Below, in pieces: positions 1 through 8,479 of a DNA stretch of 64,000 bases. Location of the stretch: the NCBI RefSeq assembly GCF_000591055.1, contig NC_020388.1:2604001-2668000 (forward strand). Direction: 5' to 3'. The notes under the pieces were generated by a model. The model worked only from the letters and a program-made list of their open reading frames with translations. It ran no database searches and was not told the origin of the DNA. Position 1 is the stretch's first letter. Each line of letters starts with the position of its first letter. Position numbers and translations under genes: made by a program. This stretch comes from Natronomonas moolapensis 8.8.11. GTDB lineage: Archaea > Halobacteriota > Halobacteria > Halobacteriales > Haloarculaceae.

Positions 1-974
1 CCGACCGCCGTTTCGCTCCCGGTCGTTGCGGTCGCGCCGGCGCGTCGTTCGACCTCGAGGACGAACTCGCTCGCGGCGGCGAGGGCGTCCGTTCGCTCGG
101 CCATCCCGGTCGTGCCGGAGTGGTCGGCCTCCCCGTCGACGGTCACGTGCGCCCGGGTCGTGCCGGCGATGTCCGAGACGACCCCGACCGGAACGCCGGC
201 GTCGCCGAGGCGGGTCGTCTGCTCGATGTGGAGTTCGAGCCACGCGTCCCACTCGCTCGCGTCGAGTCGGCCGGTTCCGCGATAGCCGATCCGTTCGAGC
301 GCCGCTTCGAGCGTGGTGTCGCCGTCGGACAGCGCCAGCGTCGCCTCGACGCCGCGCTTGCCGGTCGCGACAGACGACCCCAACACGCCGTCGGCGAACC
401 GGGTCCCCTCCTCGCCGGTGAAACAGACTACCTCCAGCGGGCGCGTCGGCGTCGCCTCGCTGTCTTTGATCGCCCGGACGGACTCCAGCGCCGCGTAGAC
501 GCCGAGCACGCCGTCGAAGATGCCGCCCCTGGGGACCGAGTCCAGGTGGCTGCCGGCGGCGACGGGGGCGGCGTCCGGGTCCGCGTCCGGCGGCGTCCAC
601 CGCCCCGCGACGTTTCCGACCGCGTCGACGCGGACCTCCAGCCCCGTCTCCCGGAGCCGGTCGACGAGGTACTCCCGCGCCTCGCCGTTGGCCTCGCTCC
701 CGGGGAGGGCGGTGCGCCCGCGACCCTCCGGGGCGTCGACGGCTCCGAACGCGGCCGTCCGTTCGACGTCCGCCCGAAGCGACGCGCCGTCGACCGCGAG
801 GTCGGTCACCACGGAGCGCCCCTCGGCGAAGGCGGGGTCGGCGGGCGCCCCGTGAGTCGCGTTCGTCCCCCGCCGGTGGGGGTTCGACCCGGTCGGCTCC
901 GAACGGTGCTCGGATGTTCGACCCGTTCCGGGGGCTTCCGGCCGCGAGGCGGCCCCGGGGGTCGAATGTGGCAT
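1..974 (-). CDS. M20-family Zn-dependent hydrolase (N-carbamoyl-amino-acid / allantoate amidohydrolase type), 3' end outside window
   Basis: The gene runs off the left edge of the window, so only about 324 N-terminal residues are seen. The visible part carries the signature of the hydantoinase/carbamoylase branch of peptidase family M20: a GSHLDSVPRGG-F-DG metal-binding segment near residue 141, a CFTGEEGTRF segment near 186 and ELHIEQ near 250. Family members cleave N-carbamoyl or ureido bonds with two metal ions in the cytoplasm. The first in-frame ATG is at 974, but the first roughly 55 residues look unconserved and GTG codons at 812 and 809 sit just before the family-like start, so the true start may be downstream. 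It is divergent from the IclR regulator, a common arrangement for a substrate-specific regulator and its target. The exact substrate cannot be told. Confidence 0.82.
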   Translation of the reverse strand, partial: MPHSTPGAASRPEAPGTGRTSEHRSEPTGSNPHRRGTNATHGAPADPAFAEGRSVVTDLAVDGASLRADVERTAAFGAVDAPEGRGRTALPGSEANGEAREYLVDRLRETGLEVRVDAVGNVAGRWTPPDADPDAAPVAAGSHLDSVPRGGIFDGVLGVYAALESVRAIKDSEATPTRPLEVVCFTGEEGTRFADGVLGSSVATGKRGVEATLALSDGDTTLEAALERIGYRGTGRLDASEWDAWLELHIEQTTRLGDAGVPVGVVSDIAGTTRAHVTVDGEADHSGTTGMAERTDALAAASEFVLEVERRAGATATTGSETAV

Positions 975-1202
975 ACCATCGTGAGTCGTGGACGTATTTT
1001 CCACACGGATGTAAAAGCATTTCGAGTATTTCCAGATGTTCATTTTATTATAGTCGATATACCTCCGTCTTCGCTCGCAGAGGCGTTCGTCTATTTCGAA
1101 CGCAGAGTGGGGGCCACTCGATAGTTGCGGCGCGGTTCGACCGATCCGTCGTCGATACTCGAGTGACGTCCCACCGTTTCGCACACACCGGCCCGTCAAC
1201 GT

Positions 1203-1212
1203 GGGGTACCCC
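1203..1212. promoter_or_regulatory. Perfect palindrome GGGGTACCCC upstream of IclR gene
   Basis: A perfect 10-bp inverted repeat lies 74 bases before the IclR start codon. The same decamer occurs at 10568-10577 before glpK. A regulator-binding role is inference only. Confidence 0.35.
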
Positions 1213-1255
1213 TCGTATACCGTTCGAAATACACGAACGCCGAGGGCGCCGAACG

Positions 1256-1261
1256 TTAATA
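1256..1261 (+). promoter_or_regulatory. TATA-box candidate for the IclR gene
   Basis: TTAATA sits 25-30 bases before the ATG at 1286. This spacing is expected for a leaderless archaeal transcript and supports that start over any upstream in-frame codon. Confidence 0.5.
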
Positions 1262-1285
1262 GCCGTCGAGTTCCTCGGTGCGGTC

Positions 1286-2092
1286 ATGACCTCGGAACAC
1301 GGGGACGGCGGGCCGCGGACGCTGAAGACCGTCAGCACGGCTTCGCGCGTTCTCGACGCGGTTCGGGAGCACGACGAGGTCGGCGCATCCGACCTCGCCG
1401 CGGCCCTCGACGTTTCGAAGAGTACGGCGTACATCCACCTCCGAACGCTCGAGGAGAACGGCTTTCTCGTCCAGCGGGGGGACACCTACCGGCTCGCGTT
1501 CAAGTTCACCGTGTTGGGGGAGTACGTCCGCAACCGGAGCCCGCTGTATCGCTACGGGAAATCGGAGGTCGACGACCTCGCCGAGGAGACCAACCAGTAC
1601 ACGCACCTCGTGACCGAGGAGGACGGCTTCGGCATCAACCTGTATCAGGTCAGAGGGGACACCGGCATCGACGGGGAGTACCAGACGGACAAGATCCAGC
1701 GCCGCGATCACCTCCACTACACGGCCTCGGGGAAGGCGATCCTCGCGTATCTCCCCCGCGAGCGCGTCGAAGAGATCCTCGACGAACGGGGGTTGCCCGC
1801 ACGGACGGCGAACACGGTCACCGACGCGGAGTCGCTGTTCGCGGAGCTCGAACGGGTCCGCGAGCGGGGGTACGCGTACAACGACGGCGAGGAGATCGAC
1901 GGCTTCCGGGCCGTCGGCGCACCCGTCCGGGACGCCGACGGCGACGTCCTCGGATCATTGAGTGTCTCCGGCCCGGCCAGCGTCATGCAGGGCGATCGGT
2001 TCGAGGAGGAGATGCCACAGCGCGTCACCCAGTCGGCGAACGTCATCGAGGTGAACATCACCATGGACGCCCGGGCGAACCAGTCTGTTTGA
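1286..2092 (+). CDS. IclR family transcriptional regulator
   Basis: The 268-residue product has the full IclR layout: an N-terminal winged helix-turn-helix at about residues 10-75 (a TASRVLDAV segment, then the recognition helix around SKSTAYIHLRTL) and a C-terminal effector-binding domain to the end (TASGKAILAYLP, ERGYAYNDGEE and AVGAPVRD segments are typical). Such proteins bind DNA as dimers and respond to a small metabolite. The start is set by the TATA-like box 25-30 bases upstream; an open frame runs further upstream but has no family similarity. The divergent M20 hydrolase is the likely target, by position. Length and motifs give no sign of damage. Confidence 0.93.
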   Translation: MTSEHGDGGPRTLKTVSTASRVLDAVREHDEVGASDLAAALDVSKSTAYIHLRTLEENGFLVQRGDTYRLAFKFTVLGEYVRNRSPLYRYGKSEVDDLAEETNQYTHLVTEEDGFGINLYQVRGDTGIDGEYQTDKIQRRDHLHYTASGKAILAYLPRERVEEILDERGLPARTANTVTDAESLFAELERVRERGYAYNDGEEIDGFRAVGAPVRDADGDVLGSLSVSGPASVMQGDRFEEEMPQRVTQSANVIEVNITMDARANQSV

Positions 2093-2330
2093 AATGCTCG
2101 AACGCGAGCCGCCCTTCTCGCCGCCCGGCAGTCCCGTGCGCCGACCCAATTACATAACAACATTAACGTCGTTAGCTAATTGTGCCCCCGACCCGAACCG
2201 GCGACGACGCGTTCCGCGCTCGGGTCGGATTTGGTATTCGACGCCGCATCCACCGTGAGAAACGGATGCTCGAAACCGCCTGTCGAGGGTATCTGTTCTG
2301 TGAGCTCGAGATACAATATATTTTATTTCT

Positions 2331-2338
2331 ATTTACTT
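2331..2338. repeat. Left 8-bp target-site duplication of IS6 copy 1
   Basis: ATTTACTT here is repeated exactly at 3036-3043, on the other side of the element. An 8-bp duplication is normal for IS6-family transposition. Confidence 0.9.
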
Positions 2339-3035
2339 GGTAGTGTTCACATAAGCTGATTCCATGCGAAGGCGAAGGATCGAAGCCAATCGTCGGCGGT
2401 GTCTGCTTCGGCATTGCTAAAACAGTTTGAAAAACTGATAGTTCGTCGTTTTACCTCTCGAAAGACACGTTCGACGCTATTCCGATTTCCATGGCGTTCA
2501 TATCTGAAATCGAGGCTATGGCGGCGACAGGCGTCTTTCAGTGAGTGCGAGCCATCTATGAGAAACACCGCGTCGTCAACGTCGTGTTTCTCGCGGAGTT
2601 CGGCAAAGAATGCGTGAGCGATTGCCTTGTTTGTCGTCGGTTCAAGCGTTGTATACAGTAATTTGTTTGTCTCAGGATCGACAGCAGCATACAGCCAGTA
2701 CTGCTCATCATTGAGTCGGATCACGGTCTCATCCACCGCAACGTGATCCGGATCCCGACCAGATTCGGGCTGTAGATCTGCCCTGTGAACCCAGTTGTGA
2801 ACAGTAGATCGAGCTCGACTGACACCGAATATCTCAAGGATAGAAATGGTATTCGAAAGTGATAGGCCAGCTAAATGGAGTTGAATACCAAGCTTCATCA
2901 GTAATTTCGGTGTCGCTTCTCGCTCCACAAAACCTAACTCGATCTCGTCCAAATGGCCGTTGAGGCGGGCGTTTTTGGGCATAGAGCACTCAAAAAATGT
3001 ACCGCCTCACTTTTCATTCTTATCTGAACACCGCC
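2339..3035 (-). mobile_element. IS6-family insertion sequence, copy 1 (697 bp)
   Basis: The boundaries are fixed by an exact 8-bp duplication, ATTTACTT, at 2331-2338 and 3036-3043, and by imperfect terminal inverted repeats: GGTAGTGTTCACATAAG at the left against GGCGGTGTTCAGATAAG read inward from the right. One transposase gene fills nearly the whole element. A second copy lies at 16893-17588 in the opposite orientation. The perfect duplication points to a direct insertion that has not since recombined with another copy. It landed in AT-rich DNA about 240 bases downstream of the IclR gene, so it does not visibly break a gene. Confidence 0.93.
2347..2982 (-). CDS. IS6-family transposase
   Basis: This 211-residue protein is a DDE transposase of the IS6 group found in haloarchaea. 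The catalytic triad is visible: Asp in HVAVDET (near residue 80), Asp in FLIDGSHS and Glu in NSVERVFREVKRR. The region before the triad has the helix-turn-helix-like segment ILEIFGVSRARSTVHNW. The protein matches the second copy over its full length with only scattered substitutions, and no stop or frameshift interrupts it, so it may be active. Confidence 0.93.
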   Translation of the reverse strand: MPKNARLNGHLDEIELGFVEREATPKLLMKLGIQLHLAGLSLSNTISILEIFGVSRARSTVHNWVHRADLQPESGRDPDHVAVDETVIRLNDEQYWLYAAVDPETNKLLYTTLEPTTNKAIAHAFFAELREKHDVDDAVFLIDGSHSLKDACRRHSLDFRYERHGNRNSVERVFREVKRRTISFSNCFSNAEADTADDWLRSFAFAWNQLM

Positions 3036-3043
3036 ATTTACTT
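3036..3043. repeat. Right 8-bp target-site duplication of IS6 copy 1
   Basis: ATTTACTT matches 2331-2338 exactly and marks the right edge of the insertion. Confidence 0.9.
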
Positions 3044-3828
3044 TGACAATCGAGTTTACATATTTATTTGCTTTTATTTCGCCGACGAGGAACGCGCGTG
3101 TCCCCGTCGACGAACGATTCCTCGAACACTGCACGCTACTGTCGGTGTATCCAGTTTTTTCGATTCGTTCGAGAAAGTATGACGCGATTCCGGAGCTTCT
3201 ACGACAATATACGCACCCGTAGTAGCCCCGTCGGTCGCTACTGCTGGGCGATCGCGACGGGTGGGCGGACTATCTGGTGCCGAAATACAGTCTTCCATAT
3301 ATAAATAAATTGCTGATAAGTTTGCATCGTGGAACGGATTGGAACACTCTATGGCCCTCCAGACGACCCACAGCGAGACCAGCCGTGCGCCGATCGGAGC
3401 GCCCTCACTCCACGGGACTTCCTCGACGGCACGATGGCGTCCGGTGGACGTCGACCACTCTGCGATGCGTTCGCTCACCGCGCTCTCGAGCGCTGCCGGG
3501 TGGGACGTAGTCGTCCCGTCCGCGTGGTGCGCACCGCGCCGTCGGGCCGTCGTACACACGAGCAGCCACACCGTGCCACACACCCGTCCCCCGTCGACAG
3601 AGACACCCGAACCCCCGGACGCGGCCGCCCCTGACGGCTTCGAGCGCGCCGCCGACCCACATCGCCTGCGCCGACGGCATCGACCGCCGGCGTGGACGGA
3701 CCGAACCCGTCGATAGAGGCATCCGAACGCCTCGTCTTTGAACGCGGCGGTCTCGTGGTCCCGCCCTTCGGCTCGCATCGGGACCAGCCCGGGCCGTCGC
3801 GGGCGGCGACCGTCCGCGCTCGGCGGCT
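3044..3828. other. About 785 bases without a recognisable gene
   Basis: Open frames exist on both strands, but their translations are Arg/Pro/Ser-rich, overlap each other and show no family motif; none has a convincing promoter and start. Two AT-rich patches, near 3044-3080 and 3290-3320, contrast with GC-rich sequence in between. The stretch may be a decayed gene or a long spacer between IS6 and the epimerase gene. Confidence 0.5.
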
Positions 3829-4743
3829 TCAGTACCCCGAACACACTCGTTCGATCCCGTCCTCGAAGGCGACCTCGGGCTCCCACCCGGTCGCCGCGCA
3901 CAGCTTCGAGAAATCCGCACGGGTGTCGTGGACGTACACCGACTCCGGGATGGGATTCTCGACGTACTCCGGGGCGACGTCCGTGCCGAGTTCGTCGTTG
4001 AGCAACTCGACGACCGTGTTGAACGAGTACGACTGGCCGGTCCCGACGTTGTAGACGCCCTCTAAGCCGTGTTCGGCCGCCCGGACCACCGCCGAGACCA
4101 CATCGGAGACGTGCGTGAAGTCCCGCGTCTGGGTGCCGTCGCCGTATAACACAGGCGAGTCGCCGTTGGCGATGGCATCGGCGAACTGCGCGACCACGTT
4201 CGCGTACTCGCCCTTGTGGGCCTCCGCACCGCCGTAGCCCTGATACACCGAGAACAGGCGCAGCCCGGCCAGCGACAGCCCGTAGTGATTCGAAAAGTAT
4301 TCCGCGTAGCGTTCCCGTGCCAGCTTCGAGGCCTCATAGCCCGTGTCGACCGACACCGGGACGTCCTCGGGCGTGCGCTCGGTCCGGGTGCCGTAGATCG
4401 ACGACGTCGAGGCGTAGACGATCGTCTCACAGCCGTCCCTGCGGGCCTGCTCGACGACGTTGACGAACCCCTCGACGTTCACGCGGGCGCCGCGCTGTGG
4501 CTCGCCCTCGTGCATCGCGTACGACGACAGCGCCGCGAGGTGGAAGACGACGTCGACGTCCGTCGGCAGCCCCTCGGCGAGCACCGAGCGGTCGCGACAC
4601 TCCACTGCGCTGTCGAGGTTCGCCGGCGTCCCGAGCGAGCAGTCGTCGACGACGAGGACCTCGTTGTCGGCGGCGAGGTGGTTGGCGACGTTCGAACCGA
4701 CGAACCCCGCCCCGCCGGTGACGAGGACGCGCTTGCCATCCAT
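3829..4743 (-). CDS. NAD-dependent epimerase/dehydratase (extended SDR, UDP-sugar epimerase-like)
   Basis: The 304-residue protein is an extended short-chain dehydrogenase of the nucleotide-sugar epimerase group. A Rossmann TGGAGFVG motif lies at residues 9-16, and the catalytic Tyr136-x3-Lys140 (YEASK) follows a Ser/Thr-rich ASTSSIYG strand at 111-118. The segment YGDGTQTRDFTHVSDV, which closes the sugar-binding part, is typical of GalE/RfbB-like enzymes. It probably interconverts or dehydrates UDP- or dTDP-sugars for surface glycans in the cytoplasm; the substrate cannot be assigned. The ATG at 4743 lies about 27 bases behind a CTTTTGTG TATA-like element, while an ATG at 4761 is less likely. 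It stands alone between non-coding stretches. Confidence 0.88.
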   Translation of the reverse strand: MDGKRVLVTGGAGFVGSNVANHLAADNEVLVVDDCSLGTPANLDSAVECRDRSVLAEGLPTDVDVVFHLAALSSYAMHEGEPQRGARVNVEGFVNVVEQARRDGCETIVYASTSSIYGTRTERTPEDVPVSVDTGYEASKLARERYAEYFSNHYGLSLAGLRLFSVYQGYGGAEAHKGEYANVVAQFADAIANGDSPVLYGDGTQTRDFTHVSDVVSAVVRAAEHGLEGVYNVGTGQSYSFNTVVELLNDELGTDVAPEYVENPIPESVYVHDTRADFSKLCAATGWEPEVAFEDGIERVCSGY

Positions 4744-5102
4744 GCTCGGACTATCGAGCATCGGACACAAAAGGGCCTCGTCGGGACGACCCAGAACCCG
4801 GCCACGCCGCGGGGTCGACGCCGCGCTCTCGTACGCCCGACCCGGCGTCCGTTGTGGACGCCCGCCGCCCAAGCAACCGCCTCCGGGTTGATCCGAACCC
4901 TTCGGCCGTCCGCCCGACCGCCGACACGAGTATAGCTTATTGTTTCAGAACAATAAGATCAAAATAAAACGTTCGGCCGCATCGATCGTACGCTCGCTGA
5001 CGACTTATACGATCTCCACGATCACGAACATACTATCGTGCGCACGAACATCGTTCCGGTCTCGGATATATATCTCCCGGCGCTCGTCGGTCCTGCCGAC
5101 GC
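4744..5102. other. Intergenic region of about 360 bases
   Basis: I see the promoter of the epimerase gene near 4766-4773 and an AT-rich patch at 4930-5070 that could terminate or start transcripts. No gene is supported on either strand. Confidence 0.5.
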
Positions 5103-5741
5103 CTACTCGTCGTCGCCGTTCCCGACCCGGATGGCCTGGATCAGCGAGTACACCGGGACGCCGTCGATCGACTCGATGCCCTGTTTGTCCACCAGGACGA
5201 CGCAGGCGACCGGCTCCCCACCGCGGTTCTTGATACCGCCGATCGTCTCCCGCATCGTCGTCCCGCTGGTGATGGTGTCGTCGACGACGTAACACTCCCG
5301 CCCCCGGATCTCGGCGAAGTTCTGCGAGAAGGTCCCTTCAAGCTCCTCGATGTCGCCCTCTTCCCACTGGTGTTTCCGCGGCGCGTAGGCGGCGATGTCC
5401 GTATCGAGTTCGCGGGCGACGACGGTCGCCAGCGGCGCGCCCGCCTTTTCGATGCCGACCGTCAAGTCGACCGACTCGCCCTGTTTTGAGAGCAGATCCG
5501 CCATCGCCATCCCCGTGTAGCTGAGCCGCGCCGAGTCACGCCCCAACGCGCTCCAGTCGACGTGGATGTCGTGGGGGCCGCCCGAGGGTTCTGTGGTCGT
5601 CGACGCCGCCTCCCCGCTGCGTTCGACGAGCCACGTCGCCGTCTCGCGGGAGACGTTCAACTCGTCCGCGATCTCCCCCCTGGAAAATCCACGTTCGGAC
5701 AGTTCCCTCGCGCTCTCGATGAGTCCGTCGATGTTCTTCAT
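5103..5741 (-). CDS. gfcR: GfcR-type transcription factor (orotate-phosphoribosyltransferase-like)
   Basis: The 212-residue protein joins an N-terminal helix-turn-helix (about residues 5-45, with the segment GEIADELNVSRETATWL) to a phosphoribosyltransferase fold carrying the PRPP-loop VVDDTITSGTT at 152-162. This fusion was long annotated as a second PyrE in haloarchaea. In Haloferax volcanii the homologue, GfcR, is a transcription factor needed for glucose and fructose degradation (family knowledge). The start at 5741 lies 25-33 bases behind ATTATAAAC at 5766-5774, so the transcript is probably leaderless. It lies next to the glycerol catabolism genes, consistent with carbon-source control, though direct regulation of glp is not shown. 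Confidence 0.9.
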   Translation of the reverse strand: MKNIDGLIESARELSERGFSRGEIADELNVSRETATWLVERSGEAASTTTEPSGGPHDIHVDWSALGRDSARLSYTGMAMADLLSKQGESVDLTVGIEKAGAPLATVVARELDTDIAAYAPRKHQWEEGDIEELEGTFSQNFAEIRGRECYVVDDTITSGTTMRETIGGIKNRGGEPVACVVLVDKQGIESIDGVPVYSLIQAIRVGNGDDE

Positions 5742-5765
5742 GGGCTCAGATGTTCGCCGTCGTTT

Positions 5766-5774
5766 ATAATTGGT
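5766..5774 (-). promoter_or_regulatory. TATA box of gfcR
   Basis: Read on the minus strand, ATTATAAAC centres about 29 bases before the gfcR ATG, as expected for a leaderless haloarchaeal transcript. Confidence 0.55.
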
Positions 5775-5825
5775 GGTGTATCCCCCGCCGCCTCATCCCG
5801 TCTTGATGTCCGACTCCCCGCCGTG

Positions 5826-7208
5826 TCACTCGACGAGTGCCGCCGACAGCAACTCGAGAGGATGTCGGATCTCATACCCCGTGCCGTGTTCCATCTGCAT
5901 CGCACAGGTGGGACACTCGGTCATCCCGGTCTCGCCGTCGGCCTCGTCCATGTGTTCGAACATCTCCTCGCCGATCTCCATCGACTTGTCGTACTTTTCG
6001 GCCTTCCAGCCGTAGGTACCCGAAATGCCAGAACAGGAGTCGCCGACGTCCTCGACGTCGACGCCGTCGAGTTCGCCGAACAGTTCGACGGCCTGGCGGT
6101 CCAGCCCCTGGTTGCGGGCGTGACACGGGGCGTGGTAGGCGAACTCCGCCTCGAGACCGTCGTCGAGTTCCGCCGCCCCGATGGCCCCCCGGAGGTCCTC
6201 GTGAATGCGGAGGTACTCGACGGACTCGAAGGTGTGGGCGGCCACCTCGTCGATCCCCTCGATGTCGAACAGTTCCGGGTACTCCTGGCGCAGCGCCATC
6301 GAACAGGAGGTACACGACGCGATGGCGTCGTACCCTTCCTCGACGAGGTCGGCCATCGAGGAGACGTTGACCTCGGCGTGCCGACGGGCGTCCCCGAGCA
6401 TCCCGTTTGCGAACATCGGCGTCCCGGAGCAGCGCTGTTCGGGGACGACGACCTCGTAGCCGAAGTGCTCGTACACCCGGACCATCGCCTTCCCGACTTC
6501 CGGGGTGTTGTAGTTCGAGTAACAGCCGTGGAAGTACGCCACCTTCTTGTCGGCGTCGACGGGGTCGCCGCGGCGCTTTCGGTTCTCGCGTGCGCGCTCG
6601 CGGGATCCGGTGGCCGCGCCCTGTCGCTCCCACCACTCCCGGAACGTCTCGGTCGCGAAGGCGGGGAATTCCCGCTCGCTCGTGACGCCCATCGTCTTCT
6701 CCATGAGCCACCGCGCCGGCCCGAAGTTCATCGCGGCGTTGGCGAGACGGGGGACCTTGCTGGCGAGCCACGCCGACGTCCGGTAGTTCGCGAGGATCCG
6801 GTTGCGCCAGTACTCCACGGAGAGTTTCGACATCTGTTCGTCGACGTACTCCCCGCGGGCAGTGTTGTGCATCTGCGAGAGCGGCACCCCAGATGGACAC
6901 GCGTTGTCACACCGCATGCAGTTCGAGCAGTCCATCACGGAGTCGTCGACCTCGTAGTCGTCCTCGTGTTGTTTGAGCCGCCACTGCTCTGGGCCCTGGA
7001 ACTTCGGGCCGGGGAAGTCGTCGTCGACCTCCGCGACGGGGCAGTTCGTATCGCACGTCGAGCACTTATAACACGAATCCGCCCCCGGGCGGAGGTCGAA
7101 ATCGGTGCTGTCCGGGAAGACGTCGACCGGTTCGAACGCCTCACCGGTGTTCGGCTCCGCGGGGTCGAACGCCGACTCCGGCTCCGAGGGAGGTTCGGCG
7201 TCGCTCAT
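5826..7208 (-). CDS. glpC: Anaerobic glycerol-3-phosphate dehydrogenase subunit C
   Basis: The 460-residue protein is the Fe-S subunit that passes electrons from GlpAB to the membrane quinone pool. Two 4Fe-4S motifs stand near the N-terminus: Cys46/49/52/56 and Cys94/97/100/104. The C-terminal two thirds contain the duplicated cysteine-rich CCG-type segments (CSGTPMFANG, CTSCSMAL, CSGISGTYGWK, CPTCAMQM) seen in GlpC and heterodisulfide-reductase-like proteins. The first 40 residues are an acidic, Pro-rich haloarchaeal extension. Its ATG overlaps the end of glpB by four bases, so it is the last gene of glpABC. Despite the family name, haloarchaea use this enzyme in aerobic glycerol growth. Confidence 0.95.
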   Translation of the reverse strand: MSDAEPPSEPESAFDPAEPNTGEAFEPVDVFPDSTDFDLRPGADSCYKCSTCDTNCPVAEVDDDFPGPKFQGPEQWRLKQHEDDYEVDDSVMDCSNCMRCDNACPSGVPLSQMHNTARGEYVDEQMSKLSVEYWRNRILANYRTSAWLASKVPRLANAAMNFGPARWLMEKTMGVTSEREFPAFATETFREWWERQGAATGSRERARENRKRRGDPVDADKKVAYFHGCYSNYNTPEVGKAMVRVYEHFGYEVVVPEQRCSGTPMFANGMLGDARRHAEVNVSSMADLVEEGYDAIASCTSCSMALRQEYPELFDIEGIDEVAAHTFESVEYLRIHEDLRGAIGAAELDDGLEAEFAYHAPCHARNQGLDRQAVELFGELDGVDVEDVGDSCSGISGTYGWKAEKYDKSMEIGEEMFEHMDEADGETGMTECPTCAMQMEHGTGYEIRHPLELLSAALVE

Positions 7209-8479
7209 CGTGCCGCCTCCGCCGCCGCGCGACCGGCGGCATAGCCCGTCGCAATCGAGACGCCGCTGCCGGACTTCTCGGCGGCGAAGTCGTACCCGCC
7301 GAGCACCGATCCCGCCGCCCGGAGGTTGTCGAACTCGATGCCCCCATCGCGCCCGATCGGCCGGAGGTCATCGTCGGTCCGGACGCCGAAGCGGGCGAAC
7401 TCGTGGTCGCCGAAGGCCTCGGCGTCGAACCACTCGTAGCGGTCGTCATCGTGGGGAACGTGACAGCCGAAGATCGGCTCGTACACCGTCTCGCGGTCGG
7501 AGTCGACGCCCTTGCCGACCAGCCCGCCCGTCGCGAGGACGTACTGCTCGGCGCTGTTTGGGATCTTCGCCCCGTTCTTTTCGACGTAGACCCGCTCGAT
7601 CCGCCCGTCTCCGTCCGAATCGACGACCGGATTTCCGGTCTCGAAGCGCCCGCCGGCCCGGTCGAGCGCATCGAAGAGAGCGTCCTCGAGGCGCAACCCG
7701 GGCAACGAGGGCGGCCCCATCGGCACCTCGAACACGTCGGCTCCGAGGGCCGCCCGCAGGTCGGCCCGGACCCCCGCCGCGTCGTCATCGCCGAGGACGG
7801 CCGGGAAGCCGACGCGGGCCTCGCCTTCGAGTTCGGTGTTGACGCGCTCGGCGAGCGCCGTCCGGACCGGGCGGTTCCGCCCGCGGACGGCCACCTCGCC
7901 GTCGGTGTCGAGCAGCTTCGCGTACCGCGTCACCTTCGCGTCGGCGCGGAGCTCGCCCGGGAACCGGATCGTGACGCCGCGGACGTCGAAGGGAACGCCC
8001 GCAGCCTCGAGGTGTGCAGCCGCGTGCTCGGCGTCGAAATCGACCATCGCCTCGAAGCCGACCAACAGGACGTCGCGCTCGTCGCTCGCGAGGCCGGCGT
8101 CGGCCCCCGCCGGATACCGGGCGGTCGGCTTGATCGTCCCGCCGTGGGTCGGCAGGAGGGCGTTCGTGTCGGTGTGGCCGCCGCGGTAGTCCGGGCCGAC
8201 CTCGTCGAAGAAGGTCATCGCCTCCCGGACCCCCTCGACGCCGACGGTCCGGTAGGGGTGTTCCGTCGGCAGCGACGGGATGGCCGCGTAGGGATCGGTC
8301 AGTGGCCCCTCGCCTTCGGGCGTGTAGCCGAGCACGTCGACGAGCCCCGAGGCGTTCCGGAGCGTGCTCTGTTTATACGAGACGAGACGGGTGTCGGCAC
8401 CCGCCCGCGTCGCCGCCAGCGCGCTCGTGAGACCGGCCAGGCCGCCGCCGACGACCAGGACCTCCGACTCAATCGCCAC
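7205..8479 (-). CDS. glpB: Anaerobic glycerol-3-phosphate dehydrogenase subunit B
   Basis: The 424-residue flavoprotein subunit begins with an FAD-binding Rossmann motif ([15 protein letters not shown], residues 10-24) and ends with a second dinucleotide-binding signature around [23 protein letters not shown]. It works with GlpA and GlpC to oxidise glycerol-3-phosphate to dihydroxyacetone phosphate. The start codon is GTG at 8479, overlapping the end of glpA by 11 bases; the four-base overlap with glpC at the other end shows a tightly packed operon with coupled translation. Confidence 0.94.
   Translation of the reverse strand: MAIESEVLVVGGGLAGLTSALAATRAGADTRLVSYKQSTLRNASGLVDVLGYTPEGEGPLTDPYAAIPSLPTEHPYRTVGVEGVREAMTFFDEVGPDYRGGHTDTNALLPTHGGTIKPTARYPAGADAGLASDERDVLLVGFEAMVDFDAEHAAAHLEAAGVPFDVRGVTIRFPGELRADAKVTRYAKLLDTDGEVAVRGRNRPVRTALAERVNTELEGEARVGFPAVLGDDDAAGVRADLRAALGADVFEVPMGPPSLPGLRLEDALFDALDRAGGRFETGNPVVDSDGDGRIERVYVEKNGAKIPNSAEQYVLATGGLVGKGVDSDRETVYEPIFGCHVPHDDDRYEWFDAEAFGDHEFARFGVRTDDDLRPIGRDGGIEFDNLRAAGSVLGGYDFAAEKSGSGVSIATGYAAGRAAAEAAR

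Larger units (their letters stand above)
975..1285. other. Intergenic region between divergent hydrolase and IclR genes
   Basis: This 311-base stretch contains no convincing gene. It is AT-richer than its surroundings around 990-1070 and holds the promoters of both divergent genes plus a perfect 10-bp palindrome at 1203-1212. This is where an IclR dimer would be expected to bind. Confidence 0.6.

Noticed and set aside
3405-3920. Long open frames on both strands in the 3-3.9 kb stretch
   Set aside because: Translations are Arg/Pro/Ser-rich, overlap the epimerase gene, lack promoters and show no motif, as expected of shadow frames in GC-rich DNA.
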